This document shows, one piece after another, positions 20,158 through 29,851 of a stretch of DNA of 64,000 nt. The position numbers and the translations under genes are program-made. Every line of letters begins with the position of its first letter. Position 1 is the first letter of the stretch. The stretch is from Roseimicrobium sp. ORNL1 (GTDB lineage: Bacteria; Verrucomicrobiota; Verrucomicrobiia; Verrucomicrobiales; Verrucomicrobiaceae). The DNA lies in contig NZ_CP049143.1 in the NCBI RefSeq assembly GCF_011044495.1, positions 1,116,001-1,180,000 of the forward strand, given 5' to 3'. Under the pieces are notes generated by a model. It was not told the DNA's origin, did no database searches, and saw nothing but the letters and a program-made list of their open reading frames with translations.

Positions 20158-20645
20158 GCAAGAGGCAAATGGGGAGCGTTTGCAGCGTAGTATTTCAGAC
20201 GCACCGTGGGGCGGTTGAGAACGATAAAGGTGAAAACGCCGAGAATCGTGCCGATAGGGAACTGCACGCAGTTAAACGCGGCCGTGGTGAGTGAGAACCC
20301 CCGATGCCGACCCTTGAGCAGGAACCATCCGGACAGGCCATTGAGCGTGATTCCTGCTATTAAGAGTGCGATGGCGAATACATAGGCCCACTTCATGAGC
20401 GGAGGCATGGGTGTGACGATCGCCAGCTCCTCTCCAGAGGGGGATGTCACCATCTGCACACGGGAGCCCAGGATGGATTTCATGATCACATAGTGGGTTG
20501 CGGTGACGGCAAGTCCCACGGCCGCGATTCCCGCGACGATGAAATGGAAGAGGGCTAGAGTCTTGAGATGTTCCACATCCCTGTCCCGTGTCGGCACATG
20601 GTGCATGTGCGGTGGAGTGGCACTGGGAACGGGCGGCGGGTTCAT
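20154..20645 (-). CDS. Four-helix membrane protein, paralogue of the next gene
   Basis: This 163-residue protein has about four hydrophobic helices. After a Pro/His-rich cytoplasmic start comes RDVEHLKTLALFHFIVAG, and near the end FSLTTAAFNCVQFPIGTILG then FTFIVLNRPTVRLKYYA. The adjoining gene encodes a protein with the same layout and many identical positions, so the two arose by tandem duplication. The function is unknown. The gene is translationally coupled to the beta-CASP gene by an ATGA overlap, which is the only functional hint. Confidence 0.7.
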   Translation of the reverse strand: MNPPPVPSATPPHMHHVPTRDRDVEHLKTLALFHFIVAGIAAVGLAVTATHYVIMKSILGSRVQMVTSPSGEELAIVTPMPPLMKWAYVFAIALLIAGITLNGLSGWFLLKGRHRGFSLTTAAFNCVQFPIGTILGVFTFIVLNRPTVRLKYYAANAPHLPLA

Positions 20646-20674
20646 GGTGGAAGGTGCTTCAGCAGGGCCACGGA

Positions 20675-21133
20675 CTACCTTGGCGGAGCCAGTGTCCCTT
20701 CGGCCGCGGCGAATTTTGCGCGCACGCTGTCACGATTGAGCACGATGAGGGTAAAGATACCCAGAGCGGTGCCGATGGGCATGTGGAGACAGTTCAGCCC
20801 GGCGACGACCATGGAGAAGGTGCGATGACGGAGCTTCTCGAGGTAGAAGCCAACCATGACGTTCAGCACAACTGAGACGAGATGCACCAGACCAAAAAAG
20901 AGGATGATCCAGATGAAGAAGTCGAAAAAGAACTCAGGCGGGGGATTCTTCTTGAATCCGGGTGTGAACTTCATGCGCGTGAATATCGAATTCATGAAGG
21001 CATACTGAACGGTGATGGCGCCAACCATGAGAAGATCCAGGCCGCCCTTGATGAAGTGAAACAGCGCGAGCAATCGTAAATGCTCCGCATCACGGTCGGG
21101 AGGCGATGCGGAGGCCAGGGCGGGCGGGTGCAT
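20675..21133 (-). CDS. Four-helix membrane protein, paralogue of the previous gene
   Basis: This 152-residue protein has the same plan as its neighbour at 20154-20645: RDAEHLRLLALFHFIKGG, four hydrophobic helices, and FSMVVAGLNCLHMPIGTALG followed by FTLIVLNRDSVRAKFAA. The family is not one I can name and no catalytic residues stand out. It is first in the three-gene run ending with the beta-CASP nuclease, 29 bases before its paralogue. It begins 24 bases past the stop of the TIM-barrel isomerase gene, so that gene may belong to the same transcript. Confidence 0.7.
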   Translation of the reverse strand: MHPPALASASPPDRDAEHLRLLALFHFIKGGLDLLMVGAITVQYAFMNSIFTRMKFTPGFKKNPPPEFFFDFFIWIILFFGLVHLVSVVLNVMVGFYLEKLRHRTFSMVVAGLNCLHMPIGTALGIFTLIVLNRDSVRAKFAAAEGTLAPPR

Positions 21134-21157
21134 GGGGGGGCGGGCTGCCTGGGATGT

Positions 21158-21979
21158 CTACTTCTGCGCAGCAATCACCTTTTTAAGATACTCAATGCTG
21201 CGTTCGGCGATGACCTTGGGTCCGAGCGTGTAGTCGAAGACTTCCGTGCTCAGCCAGCCATCGTAGCCCACTTCATTCAGCGCAGCGATGATGGGCTCGT
21301 ACTTCACTTCGCCCATGCCGGGGCCGAGGAGGTTTGGGTCATTCGTGTGGAAGTGGATGAACCACTCCTTGCTGTTGCGGATGATGTCGGGGATCGATGT
21401 GGGCTCATCGCTCATCGCCTTTACATCGAGGTGCAGCTTGCAGCCGGGGTGATCCACCAGCTTGCAGAAGTCGATGCCCTCAGCAGCTGTGTTCATCCAG
21501 TTGGTTTCCTTGCGACCGAGAGGTTCCATCGCGAGCGTCGCGCCGTTTTCGTAGGCCACTTCGGCCACGCCGCGCACCACTTCGGCGGCGCGCTTGGTGG
21601 CTTCTTCCTTGTCCCATTCCGGGAGAAGGTTGCGGGCCTTGGGGCTGCCCCAGACCATCACCTTGCCGCCGAGGGCTCCGCAGAAGCGGGCGAGATTCTG
21701 GCCAAAACGCATCGCATCGCGACGCAGTACCGCATCCGGCGTGGTGATGTGCATCCACGTGGGGCGGGTGAGCAGCCAGTGCAGGCCGATGATTTCCAGG
21801 CCGAACGAATGGGCGATGCGCACCAGGCGTGTGGCGTCTGCCAGCGTCAGCTCACGGGGATCTTCCTTCAGGGTGAAAGGAGCCAGTTCCAGACCCTGGT
21901 AGCCGCATGCCGCGGCGTCTTCACATACCTTTTCAAATGGCTCATTGCCCCAGTGTTCGTTGCAGATCGCGAAACGCAT
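21158..21979 (-). CDS. Sugar phosphate isomerase/epimerase family (xylose-isomerase-like TIM barrel)
   Basis: This 273-residue protein is a soluble TIM barrel of the AP-endonuclease-2 / sugar epimerase group: FAICNEHWGN at the start, GYQGLELAPF, TLAMEPLGRKETNW, CKLHLDVKAM and IHFHTNDPNLLGPG. The Glu, Asp, His and Glu ligands typical of the divalent-metal site can be placed in those segments. The ATG at 21979 is chosen because the family starts there; the open frame extends 44 codons further without similarity. The exact sugar is unknown. These proteins are abundant in Verrucomicrobiota and Planctomycetota. Confidence 0.85.
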   Translation of the reverse strand: MRFAICNEHWGNEPFEKVCEDAAACGYQGLELAPFTLKEDPRELTLADATRLVRIAHSFGLEIIGLHWLLTRPTWMHITTPDAVLRRDAMRFGQNLARFCGALGGKVMVWGSPKARNLLPEWDKEEATKRAAEVVRGVAEVAYENGATLAMEPLGRKETNWMNTAAEGIDFCKLVDHPGCKLHLDVKAMSDEPTSIPDIIRNSKEWFIHFHTNDPNLLGPGMGEVKYEPIIAALNEVGYDGWLSTEVFDYTLGPKVIAERSIEYLKKVIAAQK

Positions 21980-22104
21980 GATGGGATCTTCTAGCGGAGC
22001 GCTCCCACCGCCGCAAGTAACGAAGCCGCTTTTTGGCTGGGGGTGAGAGAATTGAAGACGCATGCGACACATTTGCGTGTTTCCCCTTTTCCTGGGACTG
22101 GGCC

Positions 22105-22677
22105 TTACCAATCAGGCTGACGCCGCATTGCTCCCTCTGGCAGGCGCAGCCGCACGTAAGACAAGCCTCTTGCAGGTCGCGGGCTATCAAATTCAATCCC
22201 CGCCTCGGTAATCGTACCCTTCCACCGATTGTAACTGCCGTTGTCCTCAAGATGGAAAATTTCGACTTCGATGCGGTTGCCATTCACGCGGTAATACCCC
22301 GTACTGCACAATCCGGAAATCTCGTCGCCATCTGTTCCGGTTGGCAGTCTGCCCAGAATAGTCACGCCGCGCTTCATCACGCGACCATTCGGCCAGAAGC
22401 GCATGAAATTGGTTCCCCACATATTGAAAGTGCTCTCGGATGGCGGCAAGGGCAAGTGTGAGCCGGGATACGTCAAGACATATAGCGACCCTGGATCTGG
22501 ACGGATGGATGCCTTTTCGAGGCTCTTTCCGGAATCGCTCTGGCTTTTGAGGCGCCACATTGGCACCGTAGGAACGGAGTAGCCTGAAGGGCTGCGTTTG
22601 ACATTCCAGTACCAGGTACAGCTTGGGATGAACAGGGTGCCCGCCACCGCTATCCCCAACTGCAACAGCGCCTTCAT
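22105..22677 (-). CDS. Putative lipoprotein, hypothetical
   Basis: This 190-residue protein starts at the ATG at 22677 (MKALLQLGIAVAGTLFIPSC), giving a signal peptide with a lipobox-like IPSC and a lipidated cysteine at about residue 20. An in-frame start 11 codons earlier is the alternative. The body reads like a small beta-rich domain (FMRFWPNGRVM, then GYYRVNGNRIEVEIF, then WKGTITEAGIEF) similar in feel to calycin or lipocalin-type strands, but no family was recognised. It is probably an envelope lipoprotein of unknown role. Confidence 0.6.
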   Translation of the reverse strand: MKALLQLGIAVAGTLFIPSCTWYWNVKRSPSGYSVPTVPMWRLKSQSDSGKSLEKASIRPDPGSLYVLTYPGSHLPLPPSESTFNMWGTNFMRFWPNGRVMKRGVTILGRLPTGTDGDEISGLCSTGYYRVNGNRIEVEIFHLEDNGSYNRWKGTITEAGIEFDSPRPARGLSYVRLRLPEGAMRRQPDW

Positions 22678-22770
22678 CCGAGTAAAACGAGTTGCTGTCA
22701 TCACGAGCAATTTTCTGATAATCGATGTGGCTGTTACTGCCGTGCATGGGCTGCACGGAGGCTGGCTTCT

Positions 22771-23865
22771 CTACTTCTTCCGCGTCTCAAACGTCCGCGA
22801 GTGCTTCGTCGCCGGTACGGCGACCGTGTAGGTCTTTCCGTCAGCTGCCACGGTGCAGAGGATGTGATTGCCCTGGCAGCCCTCACCGAGGTCACCTTGA
22901 TTCGCGATTTGCTCCGGCGCAGTGTTGTTTTGCCGGTCGTCCCGCACGTTCTCATGCACCTGGTACATGGCCTGGATGGAGGGCGTGCCTTTCAGCGCGT
23001 CGATGGCGGATTGGCTGGTGCCCTTGCGCGGGCCGTTGTTCATCACCGAGACGGTGGGGGAGAGGCTTTTGATGAGCATGGGATTGTTGCTCACGTCGAG
23101 TCCGTGGTGGTTCACCTGATAAAGATCCGCCATGCCTGCAACATTAATAGGGGAGACCAGCTTCTCCTCCATGTTCCAGGTCAGGTCGCCTCCGTCGAAG
23201 AAGACGAAATCACCATACTGCAGGAGCAGGACCACGCTGTTGGCATTGTCTGAGGTGTCCTCCGGTTTGGGAGGGACCGAACCGTTGAGGGGATTCGGGG
23301 TGGTCTGGTCGGCGCGAGGCGAGATGAATTTCTTGTTCGCGCCCAGGCACTTAAGGGAAAGGGCAGGGGAGTTGGAGCCGCCGGGACTTAGCGGAATGGA
23401 GTCACCTGCCGCAATGGTCACGCGCTTGCCCACCTTGGCGTCCCGATAGGGCCGGCTCATCAGGGTCCAGCGCATGTCATTCGGCTTGTTGTCCGGGCTC
23501 TCATCCGTGATGCCTTTGTCGTAGAGTGTGCCGATGGGCATCAGGGCCGCCAGCTCGGCCAGTCCTCCAAAGTGGTCCACGTGAAAATGGGTGATGACCA
23601 CATGGTCGATTTTCTTCAACCCGGCGACCTCGGTGGCCAGCTTGTGAATGCGTCCCGCATCCCTCCCGCCGGGGTTCCCGGTGTCGATGAGGATGGACTC
23701 TTTCGACGGAGTGATCACCAGGGTCGCGCCCCCGCCTTCCACATCGATCCAGTAAATCGACAACCCGGCAGCGTTTGGCGTTTCGCCTTGAACGTGAAGA
23801 CTTAAGGGCGCAATGGCTAACAGTGACAGGATGCCGGCAAGGATGGGGCGACGGGCGGATTTCAT
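22771..23865 (-). CDS. Secreted metallo-beta-lactamase fold hydrolase (ComEC-like domain)
   Basis: This 364-residue protein has a signal peptide (about residues 1-27, ending HVQGE) and a metallo-hydrolase domain: [10 protein letters not shown], the zinc motif [10 protein letters not shown] (92-101), [12 protein letters not shown] and [12 protein letters not shown]. This pattern matches the extracellular beta-lactamase domain of ComEC/Rec2 but without the membrane channel, a common stand-alone secreted form. The substrate is unknown; nucleic acid or a small ester are possible. It is transcribed away from the ACIII operon, so 23866-24174 holds two divergent promoters. Confidence 0.82.
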   Translation of the reverse strand: MKSARRPILAGILSLLAIAPLSLHVQGETPNAAGLSIYWIDVEGGGATLVITPSKESILIDTGNPGGRDAGRIHKLATEVAGLKKIDHVVITHFHVDHFGGLAELAALMPIGTLYDKGITDESPDNKPNDMRWTLMSRPYRDAKVGKRVTIAAGDSIPLSPGGSNSPALSLKCLGANKKFISPRADQTTPNPLNGSVPPKPEDTSDNANSVVLLLQYGDFVFFDGGDLTWNMEEKLVSPINVAGMADLYQVNHHGLDVSNNPMLIKSLSPTVSVMNNGPRKGTSQSAIDALKGTPSIQAMYQVHENVRDDRQNNTAPEQIANQGDLGEGCQGNHILCTVAADGKTYTVAVPATKHSRTFETRKK

Positions 23866-24100
23866 GATGGAGAAATTCGGGCTGCCGCGAGCCTACGGGG
23901 GCCGATGGCCCGATGGGAATACAAATCGGGGACTGGCCCGGCAAAATTGGGGCGGAATCGTGACTTTTCAGGTCCGCGCTGAAGGGCAAAATCCTCCGAA
24001 ATTCCTGAGTCTTACAACGCTCTCGGGTTGCCCGCTTTCTAGAAGGGCGACATGGGACAGCGATTCTTTCGCGCGCGTTCAAAATTCTTCCATTCCTGCC

Positions 24101-24128
24101 TTGCATTCGGCAGGCCAATCTCTACAAT
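24101..24128 (+). promoter_or_regulatory. Candidate sigma-70-type promoter of the ACIII operon
   Basis: TTGCAT (24101-24106) and TACAAT (24123-24128) are separated by 16 bases. The -10 matches the consensus at five of six positions and the -35 at three. Transcription would start near 24135, just before or inside the CRP-type site. Found by eye only. Confidence 0.4.
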
Positions 24129-24136
24129 GGAAAACC

Positions 24137-24156
24137 CTTGTGAAATTTTTCACAAG
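24137..24156. promoter_or_regulatory. CRP-type palindrome upstream of actA
   Basis: A perfect 9-base inverted repeat (CTTGTGAAA, TT, TTTCACAAG) contains TGTGA-N6-TCACA at 24139-24154, identical to the consensus half sites of CRP-family regulators. Its centre is 28 bases before the actA start. If the promoter at 24101-24128 is right, bound protein would block transcription. The regulator is not in the window. Confidence 0.55.
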
Positions 24157-24174
24157 CGCTGAAACAACAACCTC

Positions 24175-24990
24175 ATGGGCAATTTCTTTCCTCGCTGGAG
24201 CAACTGGGTGCCGCTGCAAATCGCAGTCTGCCTCGGGTTTTTGGTGGTGGGCGTGGTCGTTGGCGCGACCTACTATTTCACGCCGAAGTACACGCGTGTG
24301 GGCTACGAGCCGACGCAGCCTGTTCCATTCTCGCACAAGCAGCACGTCGGTGAGCTCGGTCTCGACTGCCGCTACTGCCATTCGTACGTGGAGCAGTCCA
24401 GCCACGCGAACGTTCCCACGAACCAGACTTGCTACAACTGCCACGGCCCGGACAAGGTCCAGGTGAAGAAGGACAGCCCCAAGCTCGAGATGGTGCGCAA
24501 TGCCGACAAGAGCGGTCACCCCATCCAGTGGACGAAGGTGCACAAGGCTCCTGACTACGTGTACTTCAACCACAGCGTGCACATCTCCCGCGGCGTCTCC
24601 TGCGTGAGCTGCCACGGCCAGATCAACGAGATGGAAGTCGTGAAGCACGCTGAGCCGCAGAGCATGGGCTGGTGCCTTGACTGCCACCGCGAGCCTGAGA
24701 ACAAGCTTCGCCCGCTCGACCAGATCACCAACCTGACCTACAAGCCGGAAGACCTCGTCCGCGATCAGTTCTACAAGAACCTCGAAGCGAAGGGTGCCAA
24801 GGTGCAGGACCTCGCACAGGTCATCCTCGGCGACAAGAAGGCTGAATCCCTCCCTGGCGACATCACTGGCCTCGTGGCCCTCGCCGAAAAGACTTACGGA
24901 CCCAAGGTGACGCAGAAAGAGGTCGGCACCCAGCTCAAGCACAACTGGCGCATCACCCCGCCGGAAGACTGCACCGCCTGCCACCGCTAA
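24175..24990 (+). CDS. actA: Alternative complex III subunit A, pentaheme cytochrome c
   Basis: This 271-residue protein has one N-terminal membrane anchor (about residues 13-34) and five CxxCH heme c motifs at 65-69, 86-90, 143-147, 167-171 and 266-270, exactly the five of characterised ActA. It faces the periplasm and forms the electron wire of ACIII, the quinol:electron-acceptor oxidoreductase that replaces the bc1 complex. It is the first gene of the run actA-B-C-D-E-F, with spacing of 19-26 bases between the genes. Its upstream region carries a CRP-type site. There is no clear Shine-Dalgarno sequence. Confidence 0.95.
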   Translation: MGNFFPRWSNWVPLQIAVCLGFLVVGVVVGATYYFTPKYTRVGYEPTQPVPFSHKQHVGELGLDCRYCHSYVEQSSHANVPTNQTCYNCHGPDKVQVKKDSPKLEMVRNADKSGHPIQWTKVHKAPDYVYFNHSVHISRGVSCVSCHGQINEMEVVKHAEPQSMGWCLDCHREPENKLRPLDQITNLTYKPEDLVRDQFYKNLEAKGAKVQDLAQVILGDKKAESLPGDITGLVALAEKTYGPKVTQKEVGTQLKHNWRITPPEDCTACHR

Positions 24991-25014
24991 AATCCCGCGC
25001 CCGCCCTGCTCAGC

Positions 25015-28000
25015 ATGAAACGCATCTGGAACCATCCCGAAGTGAAATCCGAGCGCCGCTACTGGCGTAGTCTCGGTGAATATCAGCAAACGCCTGAATT
25101 CACGGAGAAGCTCGGTCGCGAGTTCGATCCCGGACTTGCCCAGGGAGAAAAGCAAGGGGAAGGCGAAGGCGAAACCCGCCGCGACTTCATGAAGGTGATC
25201 GGCGGTATTGCCGCCATGGCCGGTCTGGCAAGCTGCCGCCGCCCGGTGGAGAAGATTCTCCCCTTCACCAAGCACGTGGAGTGGATCATTCCCGGCAAGG
25301 CTCTTCTGTACGCCACCAGCATGCCGCGTCCCTGGGGCGCCACGCCGATGGTGGTGGTCACGCATGAAGGTCGTCCGACTCATCTGCAGGGCAACCCGCA
25401 TCACCCTGGCGGTGGCGGTCTCGATATCTTTGCGCAGGCATCCGTGCTGGACCTGTACAATGACAACCGCATCAAGCATCCGACGCGCAAGAAGAAGGAG
25501 CACTCTTGGGGTCAGTTTCAAAAAGAGCTGCGTCAATGGAATGAGACCGGTTGGAGCAAGGGTGGCGGCGAAGGCCTGGCCATTCTGACCAGCCCGAGCT
25601 CTTCTCCCACGCGCACCGCGCTGTATCAGGAGTTCACCAAGACTTATCCGAAGGCGAAAGTATTCGTCTACAGCCCTGTGGCTGGCGCTGGTGAAGCAGC
25701 GGTTGTGAAGGCCAGCCTTGGCGAGAACGTGCATCTCGTGCCGAACTTCGAAAAGGCAGAGCGCATCTTCTCCCTCGACAGCGACTTCCTCGGTCTCGAT
25801 GCCTCGTCCGACAACGGCACGAAGCAGTTCATGAAGTGGCGCGGCCCCTCCAGCAAGGAGGACAAGATGAATCGCCTCTATGTGCTCGAGAACCGCTTCA
25901 CCCTCACGGGTGGCATCTCGGATCACCGCCTGCCGGTGGCTGCCAGCATGATTCCGCAGGCTGCTGCAGTGCTCGCGGAAGAACTGGGCAAGGCTCTTGG
26001 CAATGCCGCTCTTTCCCAGTCCGCCTCGGCTCTCGCCGCTGGTGCGAGTGAAGATCTTCGCAAGTGGGTCGCCATTGCAGCGAAAGACCTCGCAGAGCAG
26101 AAGGGCAAGTCCCTCGTGCTCGCCGGCGCCCGTCAGGGTGAGGCCGTGCAGGCTCTCGTGCTGAGCATCAACCAGGCGCTTGGTGCCATTGGTGCCACGC
26201 TGGACACCTTCACCGTGGATGCTGTGAAGTCCGCTGGCGACGTCGCCGCTCTCGTGGCTGACATCAAGGCCAACAAGTTCAAACAGCTCATCATCACGGC
26301 AGACAGCGATCCTGCCTACGACGTCCCCGGCTTTGAAGAAGCCGTGAAGGGCGCCAAGGAAATGGGTGTGGTGCAGCTCGCGCTCCGCCCGAACTACACC
26401 GGACGCATTGCCGATTGGGTGCTTCCCGCGGCGCACTACCTCGAGTCCTGGGGCGATGCCCGCACCTCGAACGGCACCTACGGCATCGCGCAGCCGATGA
26501 TTCAGCCGCTCTTCGGTGGCGCTTCGGAAATCGAACTTCTGCTGGCCATGCTTGGCCGCAAGCGCATCGGTCCGGCTCCTGCACCGGCTCCGGTTGCTGC
26601 CGCCGCTCCTGCGGATCCCAAGGCCGCACCTGCTCCTGCCCCGGCGCCCGCCGCGGAGGAGTCTGATCCTGCCTATGAAGCCGTGAAGGTCACCTTCGCG
26701 AAGCTCGCGGGCGGCTGGGACCAGGAAAAGTGGGACATCACCCTGCGTGACGGTTTCCTCGCCGGTTCTACTGCTACCAAGGCCACCGCTTCTGTGAACG
26801 TAGGCGCGCTCGGCACCATCATTGGCAATGCCAAGAGCGCCGCCGCTCCCACCAAGGAAGCGTTTGAAGTCGTCCTCACCGCTGACGCCAGCGTCTTTGA
26901 CGGTCGCTACACCGACAACGCCTGGCTGCAGGAAGCTCCGGATCCCATCACGAAGCTGACTTGGGACAACGCTGCCTGGATGAGCGTCCGCACCTTCCGC
27001 GAGCTCGGTCTCAAGGAAGATGGCGACATGGTCAAGGTCACCGTGAACGGCAAGGAGCTGACGCTCGCCGTCGTGCAGTGCCCCGGTCATGCGCACAACT
27101 CCGTGACCATCCCGCTGGGCTACGGCCAGAAGGCCGCCAGCGCCGTTGGCAAGGATCGTGGTTTCAATGCCTATCCGCTGCGCAACAGCACGAGCGATTT
27201 CATCCTGACCGGCGCCAAGGTTGAGGATGCCAAGGATCATTACCAGCTGGCCATCACCCAGGACACCTACACCATGGAAGCCCGCGCTCAGGTGCGCGAA
27301 GGTTCCAAGGCCCGCTTCGAGGAGAACGAAACCTTCGCCGCGACCGAAGGTATGGACTCCCACATTCCGCCGGTGCTGACCCTCTACAAGGGTCGCGTGG
27401 GCGTGAAGAGCGAGGAGAATCCTCACGGTTTCGACTACGAGAACGAGCACCAGTGGGGCATGGTCATTGACCTCTCCAAGTGCCTTGGTTGCTCCGCTTG
27501 CATCGTGGCCTGCCAGAGCGAGAACAACATCGCGGTGGTCGGCAAGGAACAGGTGCGCATGGGCCGCGTGATGCAGTGGATCCGCATGGACCGCTACTTC
27601 TCCACCAGCGACGACGTCACGACCGATCCGAGCCTCGAAGAACTGGACAATCCGGAAATGGTCAGCCAGCCGGTGGCCTGCCAGCAGTGCGAAGCCGCTC
27701 CGTGCGAAACGGTCTGCCCGGTGAACGCCACGGTGCACACGGAAGAAGGCCTGAATGCGATGGCCTACAACCGCTGCATCGGTACCCGCTACTGCGCAAA
27801 CAACTGCCCGTATACCGCCCGCCGCTTCAATTTCTTCGATTGGAACAAGCGCAATCCGTTCATCAAGACGGAAGTGCTTGGCATCAAGATGAACAACTTG
27901 AAGGCCGGCCCGCTGGGCGAGAGAGCCCCGCAGGAAGTGCAGCAGCTTCAGAAGAACCCGAACGTCACCGTGCGTATGCGTGGTGTCATCGAGAAGTGCA

Positions 28001-28332
28001 CCTACTGCGTGCAGCGCCTTGAAGAAGCGAAGATCCGCCAGCGCCGTATCGTCAAGGACGACGCCACCAGGCTGCGCATCCCTGAAGGCTCTCTCAAGGT
28101 GGCCTGTCAGGCTGGTTGCGCCGCGGATGCCATCTCCTTCGGTGACCTCGCCAATCCGGAAAGCGCCGTGGTCAAGGCCAAGGCCAACCCGCGCAATTAC
28201 GAAGTGCTGAAGTACATCGGCACGCGTCCGCGTACGAGCTACCTCGCGCGCATCCGCAACGTGAATGAAGAGCTTCTCAAGCTCGACACTCGCGCTCGCA
28301 GGGCCGGTGAGGCCAGCAAGTTCAACATCTGA
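25015..28332 (+). CDS. actB: Alternative complex III subunit B, molybdopterin-oxidoreductase-like / 4Fe-4S protein
   Basis: This 1105-residue protein starts with the extended Tat domain (RRYWRSLGEY at about 14-23, then TRRDFMK at 54-60) found on ActB-type proteins, indicating folded export by Tat. Residues about 75-810 resemble the catalytic subunit of molybdopterin oxidoreductases; in known ACIII this part holds no molybdenum. The C-terminus is a ferredoxin-like domain with four cysteine clusters: Cys823/826/829/833, Cys889/892/897/901, one near 921-931, and a split one near 995-1040. It passes electrons between the quinol site and ActA hemes. An Ala/Pro-rich insert sits at about 520-548 and looks like a linker. 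A twin export system component (tatC) lies at 48273. Confidence 0.95.
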   Translation: MKRIWNHPEVKSERRYWRSLGEYQQTPEFTEKLGREFDPGLAQGEKQGEGEGETRRDFMKVIGGIAAMAGLASCRRPVEKILPFTKHVEWIIPGKALLYATSMPRPWGATPMVVVTHEGRPTHLQGNPHHPGGGGLDIFAQASVLDLYNDNRIKHPTRKKKEHSWGQFQKELRQWNETGWSKGGGEGLAILTSPSSSPTRTALYQEFTKTYPKAKVFVYSPVAGAGEAAVVKASLGENVHLVPNFEKAERIFSLDSDFLGLDASSDNGTKQFMKWRGPSSKEDKMNRLYVLENRFTLTGGISDHRLPVAASMIPQAAAVLAEELGKALGNAALSQSASALAAGASEDLRKWVAIAAKDLAEQKGKSLVLAGARQGEAVQALVLSINQALGAIGATLDTFTVDAVKSAGDVAALVADIKANKFKQLIITADSDPAYDVPGFEEAVKGAKEMGVVQLALRPNYTGRIADWVLPAAHYLESWGDARTSNGTYGIAQPMIQPLFGGASEIELLLAMLGRKRIGPAPAPAPVAAAAPADPKAAPAPAPAPAAEESDPAYEAVKVTFAKLAGGWDQEKWDITLRDGFLAGSTATKATASVNVGALGTIIGNAKSAAAPTKEAFEVVLTADASVFDGRYTDNAWLQEAPDPITKLTWDNAAWMSVRTFRELGLKEDGDMVKVTVNGKELTLAVVQCPGHAHNSVTIPLGYGQKAASAVGKDRGFNAYPLRNSTSDFILTGAKVEDAKDHYQLAITQDTYTMEARAQVREGSKARFEENETFAATEGMDSHIPPVLTLYKGRVGVKSEENPHGFDYENEHQWGMVIDLSKCLGCSACIVACQSENNIAVVGKEQVRMGRVMQWIRMDRYFSTSDDVTTDPSLEELDNPEMVSQPVACQQCEAAPCETVCPVNATVHTEEGLNAMAYNRCIGTRYCANNCPYTARRFNFFDWNKRNPFIKTEVLGIKMNNLKAGPLGERAPQEVQQLQKNPNVTVRMRGVIEKCTYCVQRLEEAKIRQRRIVKDDATRLRIPEGSLKVACQAGCAADAISFGDLANPESAVVKAKANPRNYEVLKYIGTRPRTSYLARIRNVNEELLKLDTRARRAGEASKFNI

Positions 28333-28355
28333 TTTCCTACTGATCCTTACCCGTC

Positions 28356-29825
28356 ATGGCGCAATCCGCGACAGCATCCTCCAAAGCACCGGCCACGCCG
28401 CGCATTCTTGAGCGCGAGCCCCTGGTGCTTAACAACCGCAACTACGCCTGGATCACGAACCGCATCTGCGGCATCGTGGAAAACAGGCAGCCCACCTTGT
28501 GGTGGTTGCTGTTCGTACCCTCAGTGATGCTGACCAGCATCATGGTGTTCGGCTTTGTGTACCTCATCTCCACCGGCGTCGGTGTGTGGGGCCAGAAGCA
28601 GCCGGTCGCCTGGGCGTGGGACATCACGAACTTCGTGTTCTGGATCGGTATCGGCCACGCCGGTACGCTGATTTCCGCCATTCTCTTCCTTACCCGGCAG
28701 AAGTGGCGTACCGCGGTGAACCGCGCGTCGGAAGCCATGACCCTCTTCGCGGTGATGTGCGCGGGCCTGTATCCCGCCTTCCACGTCGGTCGTGTGTGGA
28801 TGGTGTGGTTCCTCGCTCCCGTGCCAAACGCGAATGCCGTCTGGCAGAACTTCAAGTCCCCGCTGCTGTGGGACGTGTTCGCGGTGTCGACGTACTTCAC
28901 CGTGTCCGTGCTCTTCTGGTACCTCGGCCTCGTGCCTGACCTCGCCACCCTGCGTGACCGCTGCAAGGCTGGCATCAAGAAGACCCTGTACGGCATCTTC
29001 GCCCTCGGCTGGCGCGGTGGTAACCGTCAGTGGAACCACTATGAAATGGCGTACCTCCTTCTGGCCGCCCTTTCCACCCCGCTGGTGCTCTCCGTGCACT
29101 CCGTGGTGTCCTTCGACTTCGCCACCTCCGTTGTCCCTGGCTGGCACACCACCATCTTCCCGCCCTACTTCGTGGCAGGCGCCATCTTCGGTGGCTTCGC
29201 GATGGTGCTGACCCTGATGATTCCCGTGCGCGCCATCTACGGCCTGCACGACCTCATCACGGCGAAGCACATCGACAACATGTCGAAGATCATCCTGCTG
29301 ACGGGAACCATCGTGGGCTACGCCTACTGCATGGAGCTCTTCATGGCCTACTACAGCGCCAGCAAGTATGAGCGCGATGCCTTCCTTCTCCGTACGATCT
29401 ACGGACCGAGCTGGCCCTATTACTACGCGATGTTCTTCTGCAACGTGATCGCCCCGCAGCTCTTCTGGATCAAGAAGATGCGCACCAACCTCATCTCCGT
29501 GATGATTGTGTGCATGTTCGTGAACGCGGGCATGTGGTATGAACGCTACGTCATCATCGTGACGACCCTTGAGCGTCACTTCATGCCGGGCTCCTGGAGG
29601 ACCTTCGACGCCACCTGGGTGGACAACTGGACCTTCATCGGAACCTTCGGGTTCTTCCTCATGAACTTCCTTCTGTTCCTCCGCTTCCTGCCGGTGATCG
29701 CCATCGCGGAAGTGAAGGGCGTGGTACCGCAGTCCAATCCGCACTTTGACGACCACGGCGAGCGTGGTGTCCACGAACTTCAACCCGGGGTGTTTGGCAA
29801 TCCGGAACTGCCCAACAAGGCCTAA
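28356..29825 (+). CDS. actC: Alternative complex III subunit C, NrfD/PsrC-type quinol-site membrane protein
   Basis: This 489-residue integral membrane protein of the NrfD/PsrC family has about ten hydrophobic helices. Segments such as [18 protein letters not shown] and [32 protein letters not shown] match the conserved ActC/ActF core, where quinol binds near the periplasmic side and conserved His and Asp residues line a proposed proton path. It anchors ActB to the membrane. Its spacing of 23 bases after actB and 26 before actD fits one transcript. Confidence 0.95.
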   Translation: MAQSATASSKAPATPRILEREPLVLNNRNYAWITNRICGIVENRQPTLWWLLFVPSVMLTSIMVFGFVYLISTGVGVWGQKQPVAWAWDITNFVFWIGIGHAGTLISAILFLTRQKWRTAVNRASEAMTLFAVMCAGLYPAFHVGRVWMVWFLAPVPNANAVWQNFKSPLLWDVFAVSTYFTVSVLFWYLGLVPDLATLRDRCKAGIKKTLYGIFALGWRGGNRQWNHYEMAYLLLAALSTPLVLSVHSVVSFDFATSVVPGWHTTIFPPYFVAGAIFGGFAMVLTLMIPVRAIYGLHDLITAKHIDNMSKIILLTGTIVGYAYCMELFMAYYSASKYERDAFLLRTIYGPSWPYYYAMFFCNVIAPQLFWIKKMRTNLISVMIVCMFVNAGMWYERYVIIVTTLERHFMPGSWRTFDATWVDNWTFIGTFGFFLMNFLLFLRFLPVIAIAEVKGVVPQSNPHFDDHGERGVHELQPGVFGNPELPNKA

Positions 29826-29851
29826 TCACCCAGCCCACGAGGAAACCAATC

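Larger units (their letters stand above)
23866..24174. promoter_or_regulatory. Divergent regulatory region upstream of the ACIII operon
   Basis: These 309 bases carry no gene. They separate the secreted hydrolase (minus) from actA (plus). The part nearest actA holds a candidate promoter and a CRP-type palindrome, listed separately. There is no Shine-Dalgarno-like sequence directly before the actA ATG (ACAACAACCTCATG). Confidence 0.6.

Noticed and set aside
24079-27738. Open frame of 1219 codons on the minus strand
   Set aside because: It is antisense to actA and actB, whose heme motifs, iron-sulfur cysteines and Tat signal are unmistakable. Long antisense frames are a side effect of the high-GC codon use.
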